From Gelidibacter algens (lineage in GTDB: Bacteria; Bacteroidota; Bacteroidia; Flavobacteriales; Flavobacteriaceae): a DNA stretch of 33,476 nucleotides. The stretch is taken from positions 1-33,476 of the forward strand of contig NZ_LZRN01000044.1 in NCBI RefSeq assembly GCF_001678675.1, read 5' to 3'. The translations under genes were made by a program, and so were the position numbers. Of the stretch, positions 5,529 to 13,976 are shown one piece after another; the first letter of the stretch is position 1; each line of letters begins with the position of its first letter. The notes under the pieces were generated by a model. It was not told the origin of the DNA. It ran no database searches and worked only from the letters and a program-made list of their open reading frames with translations.

Positions 5529-7295
5529 ATGAGTAAAAACAATCATTACGAGAGTAACGAATTAATTGACAGGTTACCAAAACATTTAAAACAATTTATT
5601 AAGCCTCAAAACTATGACCATTACACGCCTATCAATCAAGCGGTATGGCGTTATGTGATGAAAAAGTGTGTGGATTATCTGGCTGATGTGGCACATGAAT
5701 CTTATTTGCATGGACTGGAACAGACCGGAGTTAGTGTTGAACGAATTCCAAGTATGTACGGAATGAATCGTATCCTTAAAGAAATCGGGTGGGCAACCGT
5801 AGCGGTAGATGGGTTTATCCCTCCAAATGCGTTCATGGAATTTCAGGCGAACAAAATACTGGTTATAGCTTCTGATATAAGGCAATTGGAACATATTGAA
5901 TATACGCCCGCACCTGATATTATTCACGAATCTGCGGGTCATGCACCAATTATTGCCAACCCAGATTATGCCGAATACTTGAGACGTTTAGGAGCTATTG
6001 GAGCTAAAGCCATTCTTTCCAAGCACGATATGGACATATATGAAGCGGTAAGAGAATTATCAATTCTAAAAGAAGCCGTAGGAATTAGCCAAGAAAAAAT
6101 TGCTATTGCAGAAGCCAAGGTCAATGAACTCCAAAATATGAAAGTGGAGCTTTCTGAAATGGGTCAGATAAGAAATTTACAATGGTGGACGGTTGAGTAT
6201 GGTTTAATTGGAGATATTGACGATCCTAAAATTTATGGCGCTGGATTATTATCGTCTATTGGAGAAAGCAAATCATGTCTTAGTAATAGTGTGAAGAAAA
6301 TTCCGTATTCTATTGCAGCAGCTTATCAAGAATTTGATATCACCAAATCGCAACCACAATTATATGTTACTCCTGACTTCTCTTATTTAATGCTTGTATT
6401 AGAACAGTTTTCTAATACCTTAAGTATCCGAAAAGGAGGACGTAAAGGCTTACAAAAACTCATTGATTCCCAATTGATAGGAACTATAGAGTTAAGTACA
6501 GGTTTGCAAGTGTCTGGTAAATTTTCAAAAGCCTTATTTAATGACGATAATGAAGTCATCTTCTTTAAAACAGAAGGACCTACTGCTTTGGCATTTCGGG
6601 AAAAAGAATTGATAGGTCATGGCATTGACTCTCATAGTCATGGATTTAGTTCACCGCTTGGGAAATTGAAAAACATCAATCTGGCAATTGAAGATATGGG
6701 ACCTGTAGATTTGAAAGCCTACAACTTTTATGATGGGAAATGGCTATCATTTGAGTTTGAAAGTGGCATAAAAGTCGAAGGACTCAATGTGACCGGCATT
6801 AGAAATGTATATGGAAAATTGATGCTTATCCAATTAAATGACTGTACAGTAACCTATAAAGAGGAGGTATTATTCTTACCTGAATATGGTTTGTTTGATA
6901 TGGTTATCGGAAAAGAAATTATAGCTGCATTTTCAGGTACTGCTGATAGTAACTCGTTCCCTAATTTGTATGAAGTATCTCCTATTAAAACCATAAAACA
7001 AATAGAAACTGAATCTCAGCGACATTTAGAGGAACAGTATGCTATAGTAGCAGAAATGAGAACGAATGGATTAGAAGATGACACGGTTTTAGCAGAATTG
7101 TTTAACCTACTAAAAGATAACTATCCAAAAGAATGGTTGCTACACCTTGAAATTTTGGAAATTACGAACGATGAGAATTTAGCACTTTCAATTCACTCAC
7201 ATTTAGCAAAAACAATAGAGAAATTCCCCAATCTAAACCTATTGATTACTGATGGGATACAAATTATCAAAAAAACAATCACCAACAAAACTTAA
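5529..7295 (+). CDS. aromatic amino acid hydroxylase (phenylalanine-4-hydroxylase type)
   Basis: This 588-residue, non-haem iron, pterin-dependent hydroxylase probably converts phenylalanine to tyrosine. The iron-binding triad is visible: H133 and H138 in PDIIHESAGH and E223 in WWTVEYGLIG. The catalytic domain covers about residues 30-290. Typical bacterial PheH is about 260-300 residues, so this protein carries an extra C-terminal half (about 300-588) without a domain I can name. Long forms of this kind are known in Bacteroidetes. There is no signal peptide, so it is cytoplasmic. It sits at the right edge of the RAYT-rich stretch. Use of phenylalanine rather than tryptophan is inferred from family resemblance. 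Confidence 0.87.
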   Translation: MSKNNHYESNELIDRLPKHLKQFIKPQNYDHYTPINQAVWRYVMKKCVDYLADVAHESYLHGLEQTGVSVERIPSMYGMNRILKEIGWATVAVDGFIPPNAFMEFQANKILVIASDIRQLEHIEYTPAPDIIHESAGHAPIIANPDYAEYLRRLGAIGAKAILSKHDMDIYEAVRELSILKEAVGISQEKIAIAEAKVNELQNMKVELSEMGQIRNLQWWTVEYGLIGDIDDPKIYGAGLLSSIGESKSCLSNSVKKIPYSIAAAYQEFDITKSQPQLYVTPDFSYLMLVLEQFSNTLSIRKGGRKGLQKLIDSQLIGTIELSTGLQVSGKFSKALFNDDNEVIFFKTEGPTALAFREKELIGHGIDSHSHGFSSPLGKLKNINLAIEDMGPVDLKAYNFYDGKWLSFEFESGIKVEGLNVTGIRNVYGKLMLIQLNDCTVTYKEEVLFLPEYGLFDMVIGKEIIAAFSGTADSNSFPNLYEVSPIKTIKQIETESQRHLEEQYAIVAEMRTNGLEDDTVLAELFNLLKDNYPKEWLLHLEILEITNDENLALSIHSHLAKTIEKFPNLNLLITDGIQIIKKTITNKT

Positions 7296-7316
7296 ACTGA
7301 ACTAAAGCGCAGTTTA
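7293..7316. other. small inverted repeat after the hydroxylase gene
   Basis: TAAACTG and CAGTTTA flank a 10-base loop, starting at the hydroxylase stop codon. There is no T-tract, so it is at best a weak terminator. Confidence 0.25.
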
Positions 7317-7461
7317 GCAAAACCATTATATAAAACAGGTACATCTGCTAAAGAAAATAAGCATTTCAAAAAAGAAGAAACAGCGCATCTCAGATCTATT
7401 GTATAAAAACTCAAAAAGCGAAACTTGGTTTAATTGAACTAGGATAATGTTTCGAAAGATC

Positions 7462-7486
7462 GGCACTCGTTGCAAACGAGCGCTAG
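7462..7486 (-). repeat. solitary REP-like palindrome, inverted (copy G)
   Basis: GGCACTCGTTGCAAACGAGC and the following GCTAGC are the reverse complement of the heads of copies A-F. No transposase sequence adjoins it. It marks the right limit of the RAYT-rich region, just before the end of the RES toxin gene. Confidence 0.6.
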
Positions 7487-7502
7487 CCCTATTTTGCAAA
7501 TG

Positions 7503-7964
7503 TTAAGTGCCAAGCACCCTAGCGTCCAAATCCAACAATCCTTTCCGAATAACCTTGATATCTGCAAACCGTTCGTGGTTTGGATTGATAAGGATATTAT
7601 TCTCATGAGGCAAGACTGCGGAAGGCATCCTTATGGCCAAATCACTTCTGGATAGCAACCAACTCGAACCAAAATCCTGCGTGGCGACCAAAGGTGGGTT
7701 GTGACGCCAATCCTGTCTTAAAATGGTATTTGAAGACTTTGTAGCAATCAATTCGTCAGGTACTTCCAATTCGATGAAGCCAAAATCCTGATTGATAAAT
7801 TTGAAATCCATATGCACTAAAAGTTCCAGAACACACAAAGACAAAAACTGCGAGCAATACAGCATATTGTAACCTTTTTTATTCCAGCGACCACCATAAA
7901 GTCGTGCTCCTTCTCCACTCAAATCGGATAAGTAATCGTTTTTGGCAATGCGAAAAATCCTCAT
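7503..7964 (-). CDS. RES-domain toxin of a RES/Xre toxin-antitoxin pair
   Basis: The 153-residue protein matches the RES domain over its whole length. The signature GEGARLYGGRWN is at residues 17-28, followed by the conserved Tyr of LYCS and the Glu of LELLVHM. RES toxins of characterised systems (for example MbcT) deplete NAD+ and arrest growth; the same activity is inferred here. It starts 6 bp after the antitoxin stop on the same strand, the usual antitoxin-first order. The protein is full length, so the system is probably functional. Its 3' end lies next to the REP-like palindrome G. Confidence 0.88.
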   Translation of the reverse strand: MRIFRIAKNDYLSDLSGEGARLYGGRWNKKGYNMLYCSQFLSLCVLELLVHMDFKFINQDFGFIELEVPDELIATKSSNTILRQDWRHNPPLVATQDFGSSWLLSRSDLAIRMPSAVLPHENNILINPNHERFADIKVIRKGLLDLDARVLGT

Positions 7965-7970
7965 AACCCC

Positions 7971-8471
7971 TTATGAATAAACCCCTTGCTCAATACGCCC
8001 CAAAGCATCTTTGATTAGCGTAGTGCCAAAACTCGTATCGAGATAATCGATCGGTTTTTGATAATCGAGATGTCTCACTTCTGAATGTAGCCAAGATGTA
8101 AATGCATCGAGCGAACCCAACACATCAATACCTCGTGAAATGACTTCGGCAATTTCCAAAACCTGCTCTGTGGAATTGATGTTTAGCAAATCGGAATCGT
8201 TTTTTCGCTGAATAGTACGATGTGAGATGTGTAATAACTGACTCATTTTTTCCATAGAAATGGACAAAATGGTACTCAAAGTTTGAATGATCGATTTTGG
8301 CAAACCTTTACGTGATATCTCAATGAGATCGATATCATTATTAATTGTATAACCAACAGCAACACTGCCTCCCAAAACACTGACCATGCGTTGGTATTTA
8401 TTTTGAAGACCACAAAAAGCTTCGGGCTCTTGAGCCAAATTTTGAATGATAACTTCGGATGTTGATTTCAT
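7971..8471 (-). CDS. Xre/MbcA/ParS-type antitoxin with DUF2384
   Basis: The antitoxin has an N-terminal HTH-like region (ISMEKMSQLLHISHRTIQRK) and a C-terminal DUF2384 toxin-binding region (GSLDAFTSWLHSE ... SFGTTLIKDALGRIE). The open frame extends upstream to 8510, but an operator-like dyad (8484-8509) covers that start. The ATG at 8469-8471 (MKSTSEVIIQ, 166 residues) is therefore preferred; ATG 8489 is a further option. It should neutralise the RES toxin encoded directly downstream and repress its own operon. The choice of start is moderately sure, the family assignment sure. Confidence 0.82.
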   Translation of the reverse strand: MKSTSEVIIQNLAQEPEAFCGLQNKYQRMVSVLGGSVAVGYTINNDIDLIEISRKGLPKSIIQTLSTILSISMEKMSQLLHISHRTIQRKNDSDLLNINSTEQVLEIAEVISRGIDVLGSLDAFTSWLHSEVRHLDYQKPIDYLDTSFGTTLIKDALGRIEQGVYS

Positions 8472-8483
8472 ATTCACGACATT

Positions 8484-8509
8484 TGACATAAATATAGGTA
8501 TTTTTGTCA
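8484..8509. promoter_or_regulatory. operator dyad of the RES/Xre operon
   Basis: Arms TGACATAAATA and TATTTTTGTCA match as an inverted repeat at 10 of 11 positions with a 4-bp spacer (TAGG). On the minus strand the dyad contains TATATTTA, close to the Bacteroidetes -7 motif, 19 bp before the ATG at 8471. Antitoxin binding here would block transcription; this autoregulation is inferred from other Xre-type systems. Confidence 0.6.
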
Positions 8510-8566
8510 TATCATAAAAGTAAATTTATTTATTTAACTCAAAATTTTGAACATATCAGCTAAAAA

Positions 8567-8807
8567 GCGTGATAAGCATTTGACGTCCTATAGGACAAGC
8601 TAATCACACAAGTGAGAAATGGAATCGTTAGTTTAATGACATGAGATAAACTTCATAAGATCCCGCTAAAAAGCGGGATAAGCCCTTCGACTACGCCCAG
8701 GACAGGCTAATCACACAAGTTTTGAGAAATGCAATCATTAGTTTAATGACATTGAGATAAACTTAAAAAGATCCCTCGACATGCTCGGGATAAGCGACTC
8801 ACACAAG
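8567..8807. repeat. imperfect tandem repeat array with hairpins
   Basis: The motif CTAATCACACAAGT recurs at about 8600 and 8707, with a diverged form (CGACTCACACAAGT) at about 8795. It is followed in the first two cases by GAGAAATGGAATCGTTAG-like and GTTTAATGACATGAGATAAA-like sequence, a period of about 107 bp. Small palindromes are interspersed: GTCCTATAGGAC (8585-8596) and CCCGCT/AGCGGG around 8662-8677. No ORF of interest is present. It fills the space between the antitoxin promoter and icmF. Confidence 0.6.
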
Positions 8808-8827
8808 TTTCGCGAAAAGCGAAACTT
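8805..8827 (-). terminator. hairpin downstream of icmF
   Basis: Arms AAGTTTCGC and GCGAAACTT (9 bp, perfect) enclose a 5-base loop, 10 bases after the icmF stop. There is no clear T-run, so termination strength is uncertain. The phrase GCGAAACTTGGTT also occurs alone at about 7420, so the arm belongs to a local repeat. Confidence 0.45.
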
Positions 8828-8837
8828 GGTTCGCTGC

Positions 8838-11800
8838 TTACATATTTCTCCTATACTGCCCACCAACCTCAAATAACGCCTCCGTAATTTCACCTAAAGA
8901 GCACACCTTACAAACCTCCATCAAGGCCTCAAAAATATTCTCGTTATGAATGGCTCTTTGCTGCAAATCTTTTAACAAGGCAGTAGTGTCATTTGCTTTA
9001 TGAAGATTCTCCAAGGTTTTAATTTGAAATTTTTTCTCTTCCTCAGTGGCACGAATGACTTCTTTTGGTTGTATCGTCGGCGATCCTGTACTACTTAAAA
9101 AGGTGTTTACCCCAATGATTGGAAATTCGCCGTTGTGCTTTAACGTCTCATAATACAAGCTTTCTTCCTGGATTTTACTACGTTGGTACATGGTTTCCAT
9201 CGCGCCAAGCACGCCACCTCTTTCGGTAATGCGGTCAAACTCCAACAACACGGCTTCTTCCACCAAATCGGTCAGTTCTTCAATGATGAAGGAGCCTTGG
9301 ATTGGGTTTTCATTCTTGGCCAAGCCTAATTCTTTATTGATGATCAACTGAATGGCCATGGCACGACGCACAGATTCTTCCGTAGGCGTTGTGATGGCTT
9401 CATCATATGCGTTTGTATGCAAGGAGTTACAATTGTCATAAATAGCATACAGCGCTTGCAGCGTGGTACGGATATCATTAAAATCAATCTCTTGGGCATG
9501 CAAACTACGCCCAGAGGTTTGGATATGGTACTTCAACATTTGCGCTCTCGGATCAGCACCATATTTATTTTTCATCGCTTTGGCCCATATTTTACGAGCC
9601 ACCCGACCGATAACCGCATATTCTGGATCAATCCCGTTGGAGAAAAAGAACGACAGGTTGGGACCGAATTTGTTGATGTCCATCCCTCTACTTAAATAAT
9701 ACTCCACATAGGTAAAGCCGTTAGACAAAGTCAAGGCCAATTGGGTAATTGGATTGGCTCCAGCCTCCGCAATATGATAGCCAGAAATAGACACTGAGTA
9801 GAAATTACGGACATTATTTTCAATGAAATATTCCTGTACATCGCCCATCAATCGCAAGGCAAATTCCGTAGAAAAAATACAGGTGTTTTGGGCTTGATCT
9901 TCTTTTAAAATATCCGCTTGCACGGTACCACGCACTTGGGCAATCGTTTTGGTTTTGATGTCTTGGTAAACGGCGTCTGGCAATACTAGATCGCCAGTAA
10001 CGCCTAAAAGCATTAGACCAAGGCCATCATTACTCTCTGGCAACTCGCCTTTATAGCTTGGTCGCTCAACAGCCTTATCTTTATAAATTTTGGCAATCTT
10101 GTCCTCCACCTCTTTTTCCAATCCGTTTTCCTTGATGTACAATTCACACTGCTGATCAATGGCGGCATTCATAAAGAAGCCCAGCAACATTGGCGCAGGA
10201 CCATTGATGGTCATACTGACCGAGGTCATGGCGTGCGACAAGTTAAAGCCGGAATACAGCTTTTTGGCATCATCCAAACAGCAGATGCTTACCCCTGCAT
10301 TTCCGATTTTCCCATAAATATCAGGTCGGAGATGAGGATCGTTTCCGTAAAGTGTGACGCTATCAAAAGCGGTCGACAAACGTTTGGCAGGCAAACCGGC
10401 ACTCACATAATGAAAACGTCGGTTGGTTCTTTCCGGCCCACCTTCACCAGCAAACATACGTGCAGGATCTTCACCAGTTCTTTTAAAAGGATATAATCCG
10501 GCAGTAAACGGGAATTCGCCAGGTACATTTTCTTGAAGCACCCATCTTAAAATATCACCCCAAGCTTGGTACTTTGGCAGCGCTATTTTTGGGATTTGGG
10601 TATGGGAAAGCGACTCGGTATGGGTTTCTATCTTAATTTCCTTATCTCTAACTTTAAAGGAATAGATCGGATCTTTATAGGTGTTGACTTTTACGTCCCA
10701 GCCGGTGATCACTTCCCAATTATAAGGGTCGAGGTTTAACTTGACACGGTCGAATTCGCCCACCAATAATTTTATAAAATCTTTATTTTCGTCGTTCTCT
10801 GAACTGACAGATTTGCTTTCTATCCCTGCTTTGTCTAATTCTGGCGTGTGCCCGATAACCGATTCGATAGTTTTGTAAATACCGTAGAGCTTTTGTGCCA
10901 CCTCCACTTGGTCATCAGCGGTTTTATCGTAGGCACGGTTGCTTTCTGCAATTTCAGAAAGGTAACGTGTTCTTGAGGGCGGAATGACAAAAATCTTTTC
11001 ACTCATTTCTTCTGAAATGGTAAAGGTGGATTTTAAATCGGCATCCGTTTTTTTAACAACTTCGTCCATGATCGCCTTGTAAAGCGTGTTCATTCCTGGA
11101 TCATTAAATTGTGAGGCAATGGTTCCAAAAACTGGCAGATCACTCTGATCAACGTCCCACAATTGGTGGTTGCGCATGTATTGTTTTTTGACATCGCGCA
11201 AGGCATCCAAAGCACCGCGTTTGTCAAATTTGTTGATGGATACCAAATCCGCAAAATCGAGCATATCGATTTTTTCCAACTGGGTGGCGGCACCAAACTC
11301 CGGCGTCATCACATACAGAGCCACATCAGAATGTTCAACAATTTCAGTATCCGATTGACCAATTCCGGAGGTTTCCAAAATGATTAAATCGTATTCGGCA
11401 GCTTTCAACACCTGAATGGCTTCATTGACATATTTGGAAAGTGCCAGATTAGATTGGCGCGTGGCCAAACTTCGCATATACACCCGCGGACTATTGATGG
11501 CATTCATCCGGATCCGATCACCCAAAAGAGCACCACCTGTTTTACGTTTTGAAGGATCTACCGAAATCAAGCCCACGGTTTTTTCAGGAAAGTCAATTAA
11601 GAATCGGCGTACCAACTCATCTACTAGAGATGATTTTCCAGAACCTCCAGTACCCGTTATTCCGAGAACTGGAGCCTCCTTGCCCTTTGGGCTTTTCTCC
11701 ACAGAAGAAAAAAGATTCTCAAAGGTATCATGTGCGTTTTCTGCAAAGGAAATCAATCTTGCAATTGTAGTGACGTCTTTATCTTTTAACGACTCCTCAA

Positions 11801-12272
11801 TTCCCTTCCCTTTGGGAAGGATTAGGGATGGGCTTTCATAATCAGAGGTTTTTACCAAATCATTGATCATGCCTTGCAAACCAAGTTCCCTACCATCATC
11901 TGGTGCATAAATTCTAGTAATTCCATAATCCATCAACTCCTTGATTTCTTCTGGAAGAATGACACCACCACCACCACCAAAAATCTTGATGTGGCCGGCA
12001 CCTTTCTCCTTCAACAAATCATACATATATTTAAAATACTCGTTATGCCCACCTTGGTAGGATGTCAAAGCAATAGCATTTGCGTCTTCTTGAATGGCCG
12101 TGTTGACCACTTCTTCCACGCTCCTGTCATGACCCAAATGGATCACTTCAACGCCCGTGGATTGAATGATGCGACGCATGATATTGATAGCAGCGTCATG
12201 GCCGTCAAAAAGAGACGCCGCAGTGACTATTCTAACTTTATGTTTTGGTTTGTATGGTGTTACTTGTATCAT
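8838..12272 (-). CDS. icmF: fused isobutyryl-CoA mutase IcmF (adenosylcobalamin-dependent)
   Basis: The 1144-residue protein has the IcmF order. A cobalamin-binding domain comes first (about 10-140, with the cobalt-ligand H25 in LFDGHDAA, where the usual final Gly of DxHxxG is Ala). A MeaB-like GTPase chaperone follows (P-loop [11 protein letters not shown] 204-214, NKFD 347-350), then the acyl-CoA mutase barrel (about 560-1120). Methylmalonyl-CoA mutase has Tyr and Arg contacting the substrate carboxylate. Here the aligned residues are F596 (GLYPFKR) and Q795 ([10 protein letters not shown]), the IcmF pair, so isobutyryl-CoA/butyryl-CoA is the likelier substrate. The linker (about 145-200) contains an apparent in-frame palindromic repeat. 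A -7 motif lies 28 bp upstream. Confidence 0.92.
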   Translation of the reverse strand: MIQVTPYKPKHKVRIVTAASLFDGHDAAINIMRRIIQSTGVEVIHLGHDRSVEEVVNTAIQEDANAIALTSYQGGHNEYFKYMYDLLKEKGAGHIKIFGGGGGVILPEEIKELMDYGITRIYAPDDGRELGLQGMINDLVKTSDYESPSLILPKGKGIEESLKDKDVTTIARLISFAENAHDTFENLFSSVEKSPKGKEAPVLGITGTGGSGKSSLVDELVRRFLIDFPEKTVGLISVDPSKRKTGGALLGDRIRMNAINSPRVYMRSLATRQSNLALSKYVNEAIQVLKAAEYDLIILETSGIGQSDTEIVEHSDVALYVMTPEFGAATQLEKIDMLDFADLVSINKFDKRGALDALRDVKKQYMRNHQLWDVDQSDLPVFGTIASQFNDPGMNTLYKAIMDEVVKKTDADLKSTFTISEEMSEKIFVIPPSRTRYLSEIAESNRAYDKTADDQVEVAQKLYGIYKTIESVIGHTPELDKAGIESKSVSSENDENKDFIKLLVGEFDRVKLNLDPYNWEVITGWDVKVNTYKDPIYSFKVRDKEIKIETHTESLSHTQIPKIALPKYQAWGDILRWVLQENVPGEFPFTAGLYPFKRTGEDPARMFAGEGGPERTNRRFHYVSAGLPAKRLSTAFDSVTLYGNDPHLRPDIYGKIGNAGVSICCLDDAKKLYSGFNLSHAMTSVSMTINGPAPMLLGFFMNAAIDQQCELYIKENGLEKEVEDKIAKIYKDKAVERPSYKGELPESNDGLGLMLLGVTGDLVLPDAVYQDIKTKTIAQVRGTVQADILKEDQAQNTCIFSTEFALRLMGDVQEYFIENNVRNFYSVSISGYHIAEAGANPITQLALTLSNGFTYVEYYLSRGMDINKFGPNLSFFFSNGIDPEYAVIGRVARKIWAKAMKNKYGADPRAQMLKYHIQTSGRSLHAQEIDFNDIRTTLQALYAIYDNCNSLHTNAYDEAITTPTEESVRRAMAIQLIINKELGLAKNENPIQGSFIIEELTDLVEEAVLLEFDRITERGGVLGAMETMYQRSKIQEESLYYETLKHNGEFPIIGVNTFLSSTGSPTIQPKEVIRATEEEKKFQIKTLENLHKANDTTALLKDLQQRAIHNENIFEALMEVCKVCSLGEITEALFEVGGQYRRNM
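11804..11832 (-). repeat. stem-loop repeat translated inside the icmF linker
   Basis: CCTTCCC-TTT-GGGAAGG (11804-11820) is a perfect 7-bp stem followed by ATTAGGGATGGG. The same architecture, hairpin then AGG-rich tail, occurs between genes at 15798-15826 and in the pyrF leader repeats. Read on the minus strand it encodes about residues 147-157 ([11 protein letters not shown]) between the cobalamin-binding and GTPase domains. Confidence 0.55.
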
Positions 12273-12299
12273 TTATAAAAATTGTAGTTATACCTCTTG

Positions 12300-12307
12300 C
12301 AAATTTA
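12300..12307 (-). promoter_or_regulatory. -7 motif of icmF
   Basis: On the minus strand TAAATTTG matches TAnnTTTG, 28 bases before the icmF ATG. No well-spaced -33 TTG is visible. Confidence 0.35.
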
Positions 12308-12504
12308 CAGATTTTATAAAAGAAGTTCGCCAATATTATGATTAGTTTAAATGAGCGAGCGGGTTGCAGCAACATCAGATGCTATGCAATTATGCACATT
12401 TATAAACATACTTAGTTCTTCCCAATCGGGAAACAGATAAATCACAAAACTCAGATTGCACTTCAAAACCTTGACCGAAAACTCATTATTAGAACTATTT
12501 GATT

Positions 12505-12512
12505 TATTTTTG
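12505..12512 (+). promoter_or_regulatory. -7 motif of the DUF4197 gene
   Basis: TATTTTTG matches TAnnTTTG, 20 bases before the ATG at 12533. A -33 element at good spacing was not found. Confidence 0.35.
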
Positions 12513-12532
12513 GGCTCACTAAAAAAAATTCT

Positions 12533-13240
12533 ATGAAAAAGTCGCTATTTGTGTTGTTTGCTATATTTACCTTACATTCTTGTGCAGAATTGCAGGAGGT
12601 GGTTAATTCTCTACCCCAACAAGGCGGCGTTTTAAGTAATGCTGATATTGCCTCTGGTTTAAGACAGGCGCTTGATTTAGGAATTGAGAAACAAGTTACC
12701 AAACTGACCCAAACGGACGGTTTTTATAAAAATGAGCTCGTTAAAATCCTTTTGCCTGCCGAGTTGCAGAAAGTAGATAAAGGCTTGCGCGATATCGGGT
12801 TGGGCAATTTGGCAGATGAAGGTCTGAAAGTACTCAATAGAGCTGCTGAGGATGCGGTTAAAGAAGCAACTCCAATATTTGTGAATGCCGTTAAGGAGAT
12901 CACTTTTGCTGATGCTAAAAACATTCTTTTAGGAACAGACGATGCCGCAACACAATATCTGACCTCTAAAACGAAAACGTCTTTATATGATAAATTTCAT
13001 CCTGTAATCAACACGTCCTTTGCGAAGGTTGGCGCGGACCAAATTTGGCAAAATTTGATCAATAGATATAATGCAATTCCATTTACAAGCAATGTCAATC
13101 CAGATTTGACGGATTACGTAACCGAAGAAGCCCTAAAAGGTGTGTATACGATGATTGCTGTGGAAGAAAAAGAAATCAGAAATAAAGTAGGCTCAAGAAC
13201 AACAGAGTTGTTGCGAAAAGTGTTTGCGCTACAAGATTAA
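12533..13240 (+). CDS. DUF4197 lipoprotein
   Basis: The protein has 235 residues. A lipoprotein signal peptide ends at LHSC (Cys17), so the mature protein is membrane-anchored in the periplasm or outer membrane. The rest is mostly helical and matches DUF4197 as I recall it (GLRQALDLGIEKQVTKL ... LLPAELQKVDKGLR ... ALKGVYTMIAVEEKEIR). The function of the family is unknown. It stands alone, divergent from icmF, with a rho-independent terminator about 125 bp downstream. The start is firm because the signal peptide begins there. Confidence 0.85.
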   Translation: MKKSLFVLFAIFTLHSCAELQEVVNSLPQQGGVLSNADIASGLRQALDLGIEKQVTKLTQTDGFYKNELVKILLPAELQKVDKGLRDIGLGNLADEGLKVLNRAAEDAVKEATPIFVNAVKEITFADAKNILLGTDDAATQYLTSKTKTSLYDKFHPVINTSFAKVGADQIWQNLINRYNAIPFTSNVNPDLTDYVTEEALKGVYTMIAVEEKEIRNKVGSRTTELLRKVFALQD

Positions 13241-13365
13241 TTTATAAGTTAATCCATTGCTAATACTTACATAACATACGTGTTTAAAATTAGGTTTAGA
13301 TTTGTGTAACCAAATTAAAGAGTGCGCTGTTAACTTTATTTTGGCAATTGAGAGAGTTAGTTAGT

Positions 13366-13399
13366 AAGTCGGTTGATTAATCCAATCGACTTTTTTTTT
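13366..13399 (+). terminator. rho-independent terminator
   Basis: AAGTCGGTTG pairs with CAATCGACTT (one G-U pair) around a 7-base loop and is followed by a run of T. It ends the DUF4197 transcript or precedes the next small gene as an attenuator. Confidence 0.65.
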
Positions 13400-13469
13400 A
13401 CCCCATTACAATTTTAACTTGTTGCCTTCCAATATTTTAGATATATTGACCTTTCTAATTGTTGTAGTC

Positions 13470-13670
13470 ATGAAAACTTTAATGCAGATTAAAACGCACC
13501 AACTCAAACTACAATTGCGGTATAAGCAACTTATTGAACAAGCCTACAACCTTCGTCAAACAGATCACGCTCTAAGTGACATCTCAGAGTATAAAGCTAT
13601 AAAGCTTTTAAACAAATTGAACCGTTTGAAATATTTAAGCCGCGATTCAACACGTCAAAGGTTAACTTGA
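13470..13670 (+). CDS. Lacal_2735-like small protein (first of two)
   Basis: From the ATG at 13470 the protein has 66 residues and is helical and basic. The central pattern LRYKQLIEQAYNLRQTDHAL, followed by SD-x-x-EYKAIKLL-x-x-LNRL, resembles the Lacal_2735 family of small Flavobacteriia proteins as I remember it; the function is unknown. The frame extends upstream to a TTG at 13419, but the ATG gives the expected family length. The next gene encodes a clear paralog (AYN-x2-QTD-x2-LSD spacing conserved). Both are probably cytoplasmic and coiled-coil prone. Confidence 0.6.
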   Translation: MKTLMQIKTHQLKLQLRYKQLIEQAYNLRQTDHALSDISEYKAIKLLNKLNRLKYLSRDSTRQRLT

Positions 13671-13748
13671 AAAATTACCAAATAATTAACGTTACCAACC
13701 CATCCTTAGGCAGTTATTGACCGTATATATAGTTCAAATCATGAACCT

Positions 13749-13976
13749 ATGAATAGACAATTTTGCAAAGTCGGAAAAATCAAGTTTAGCCTCGATGAAG
13801 TTTTGAACTTGAAAGAAGTTGAAAATAATTATTTGAAGTTTACTGAAGAAGCTTATAATTCTCTACAGACAGATGCCAGCCTAAGCGACTTTTTATACCA
13901 TGAAGCTTCCAAATTAAGAAAAATTATACTGAATTTAAAAAATTCCAAAAACGATGCTATTGATGCAGCGTTTTAA
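13749..13976 (+). CDS. Lacal_2735-like small protein (second of two)
   Basis: The protein has 75 residues. Residues about 27-62 (NYLKFTEEAYNSLQTDASLSD onward, then EASKLRKIILNLK) align with the preceding small protein without gaps in the shared core. That indicates an old tandem duplication followed by strong divergence of the N-termini. Its stop overlaps the 3' end of the convergent minus-strand gene by 20 bp. No membrane segment or signal is present. The function is unknown. Confidence 0.6.
   Translation: MNRQFCKVGKIKFSLDEVLNLKEVENNYLKFTEEAYNSLQTDASLSDFLYHEASKLRKIILNLKNSKNDAIDAAF

Noticed and set aside
11416-12278. Long plus-strand ORFs opposite icmF (141 and 134 codons)
   Set aside because: They are antisense to conserved IcmF domains and show no recognisable protein features.
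13419-13469. TTG-initiated extension of the first Lacal_2735-like gene
   Set aside because: The extension is hydrophobic and unrelated to the paralog; the ATG at 13470 fits the family length.
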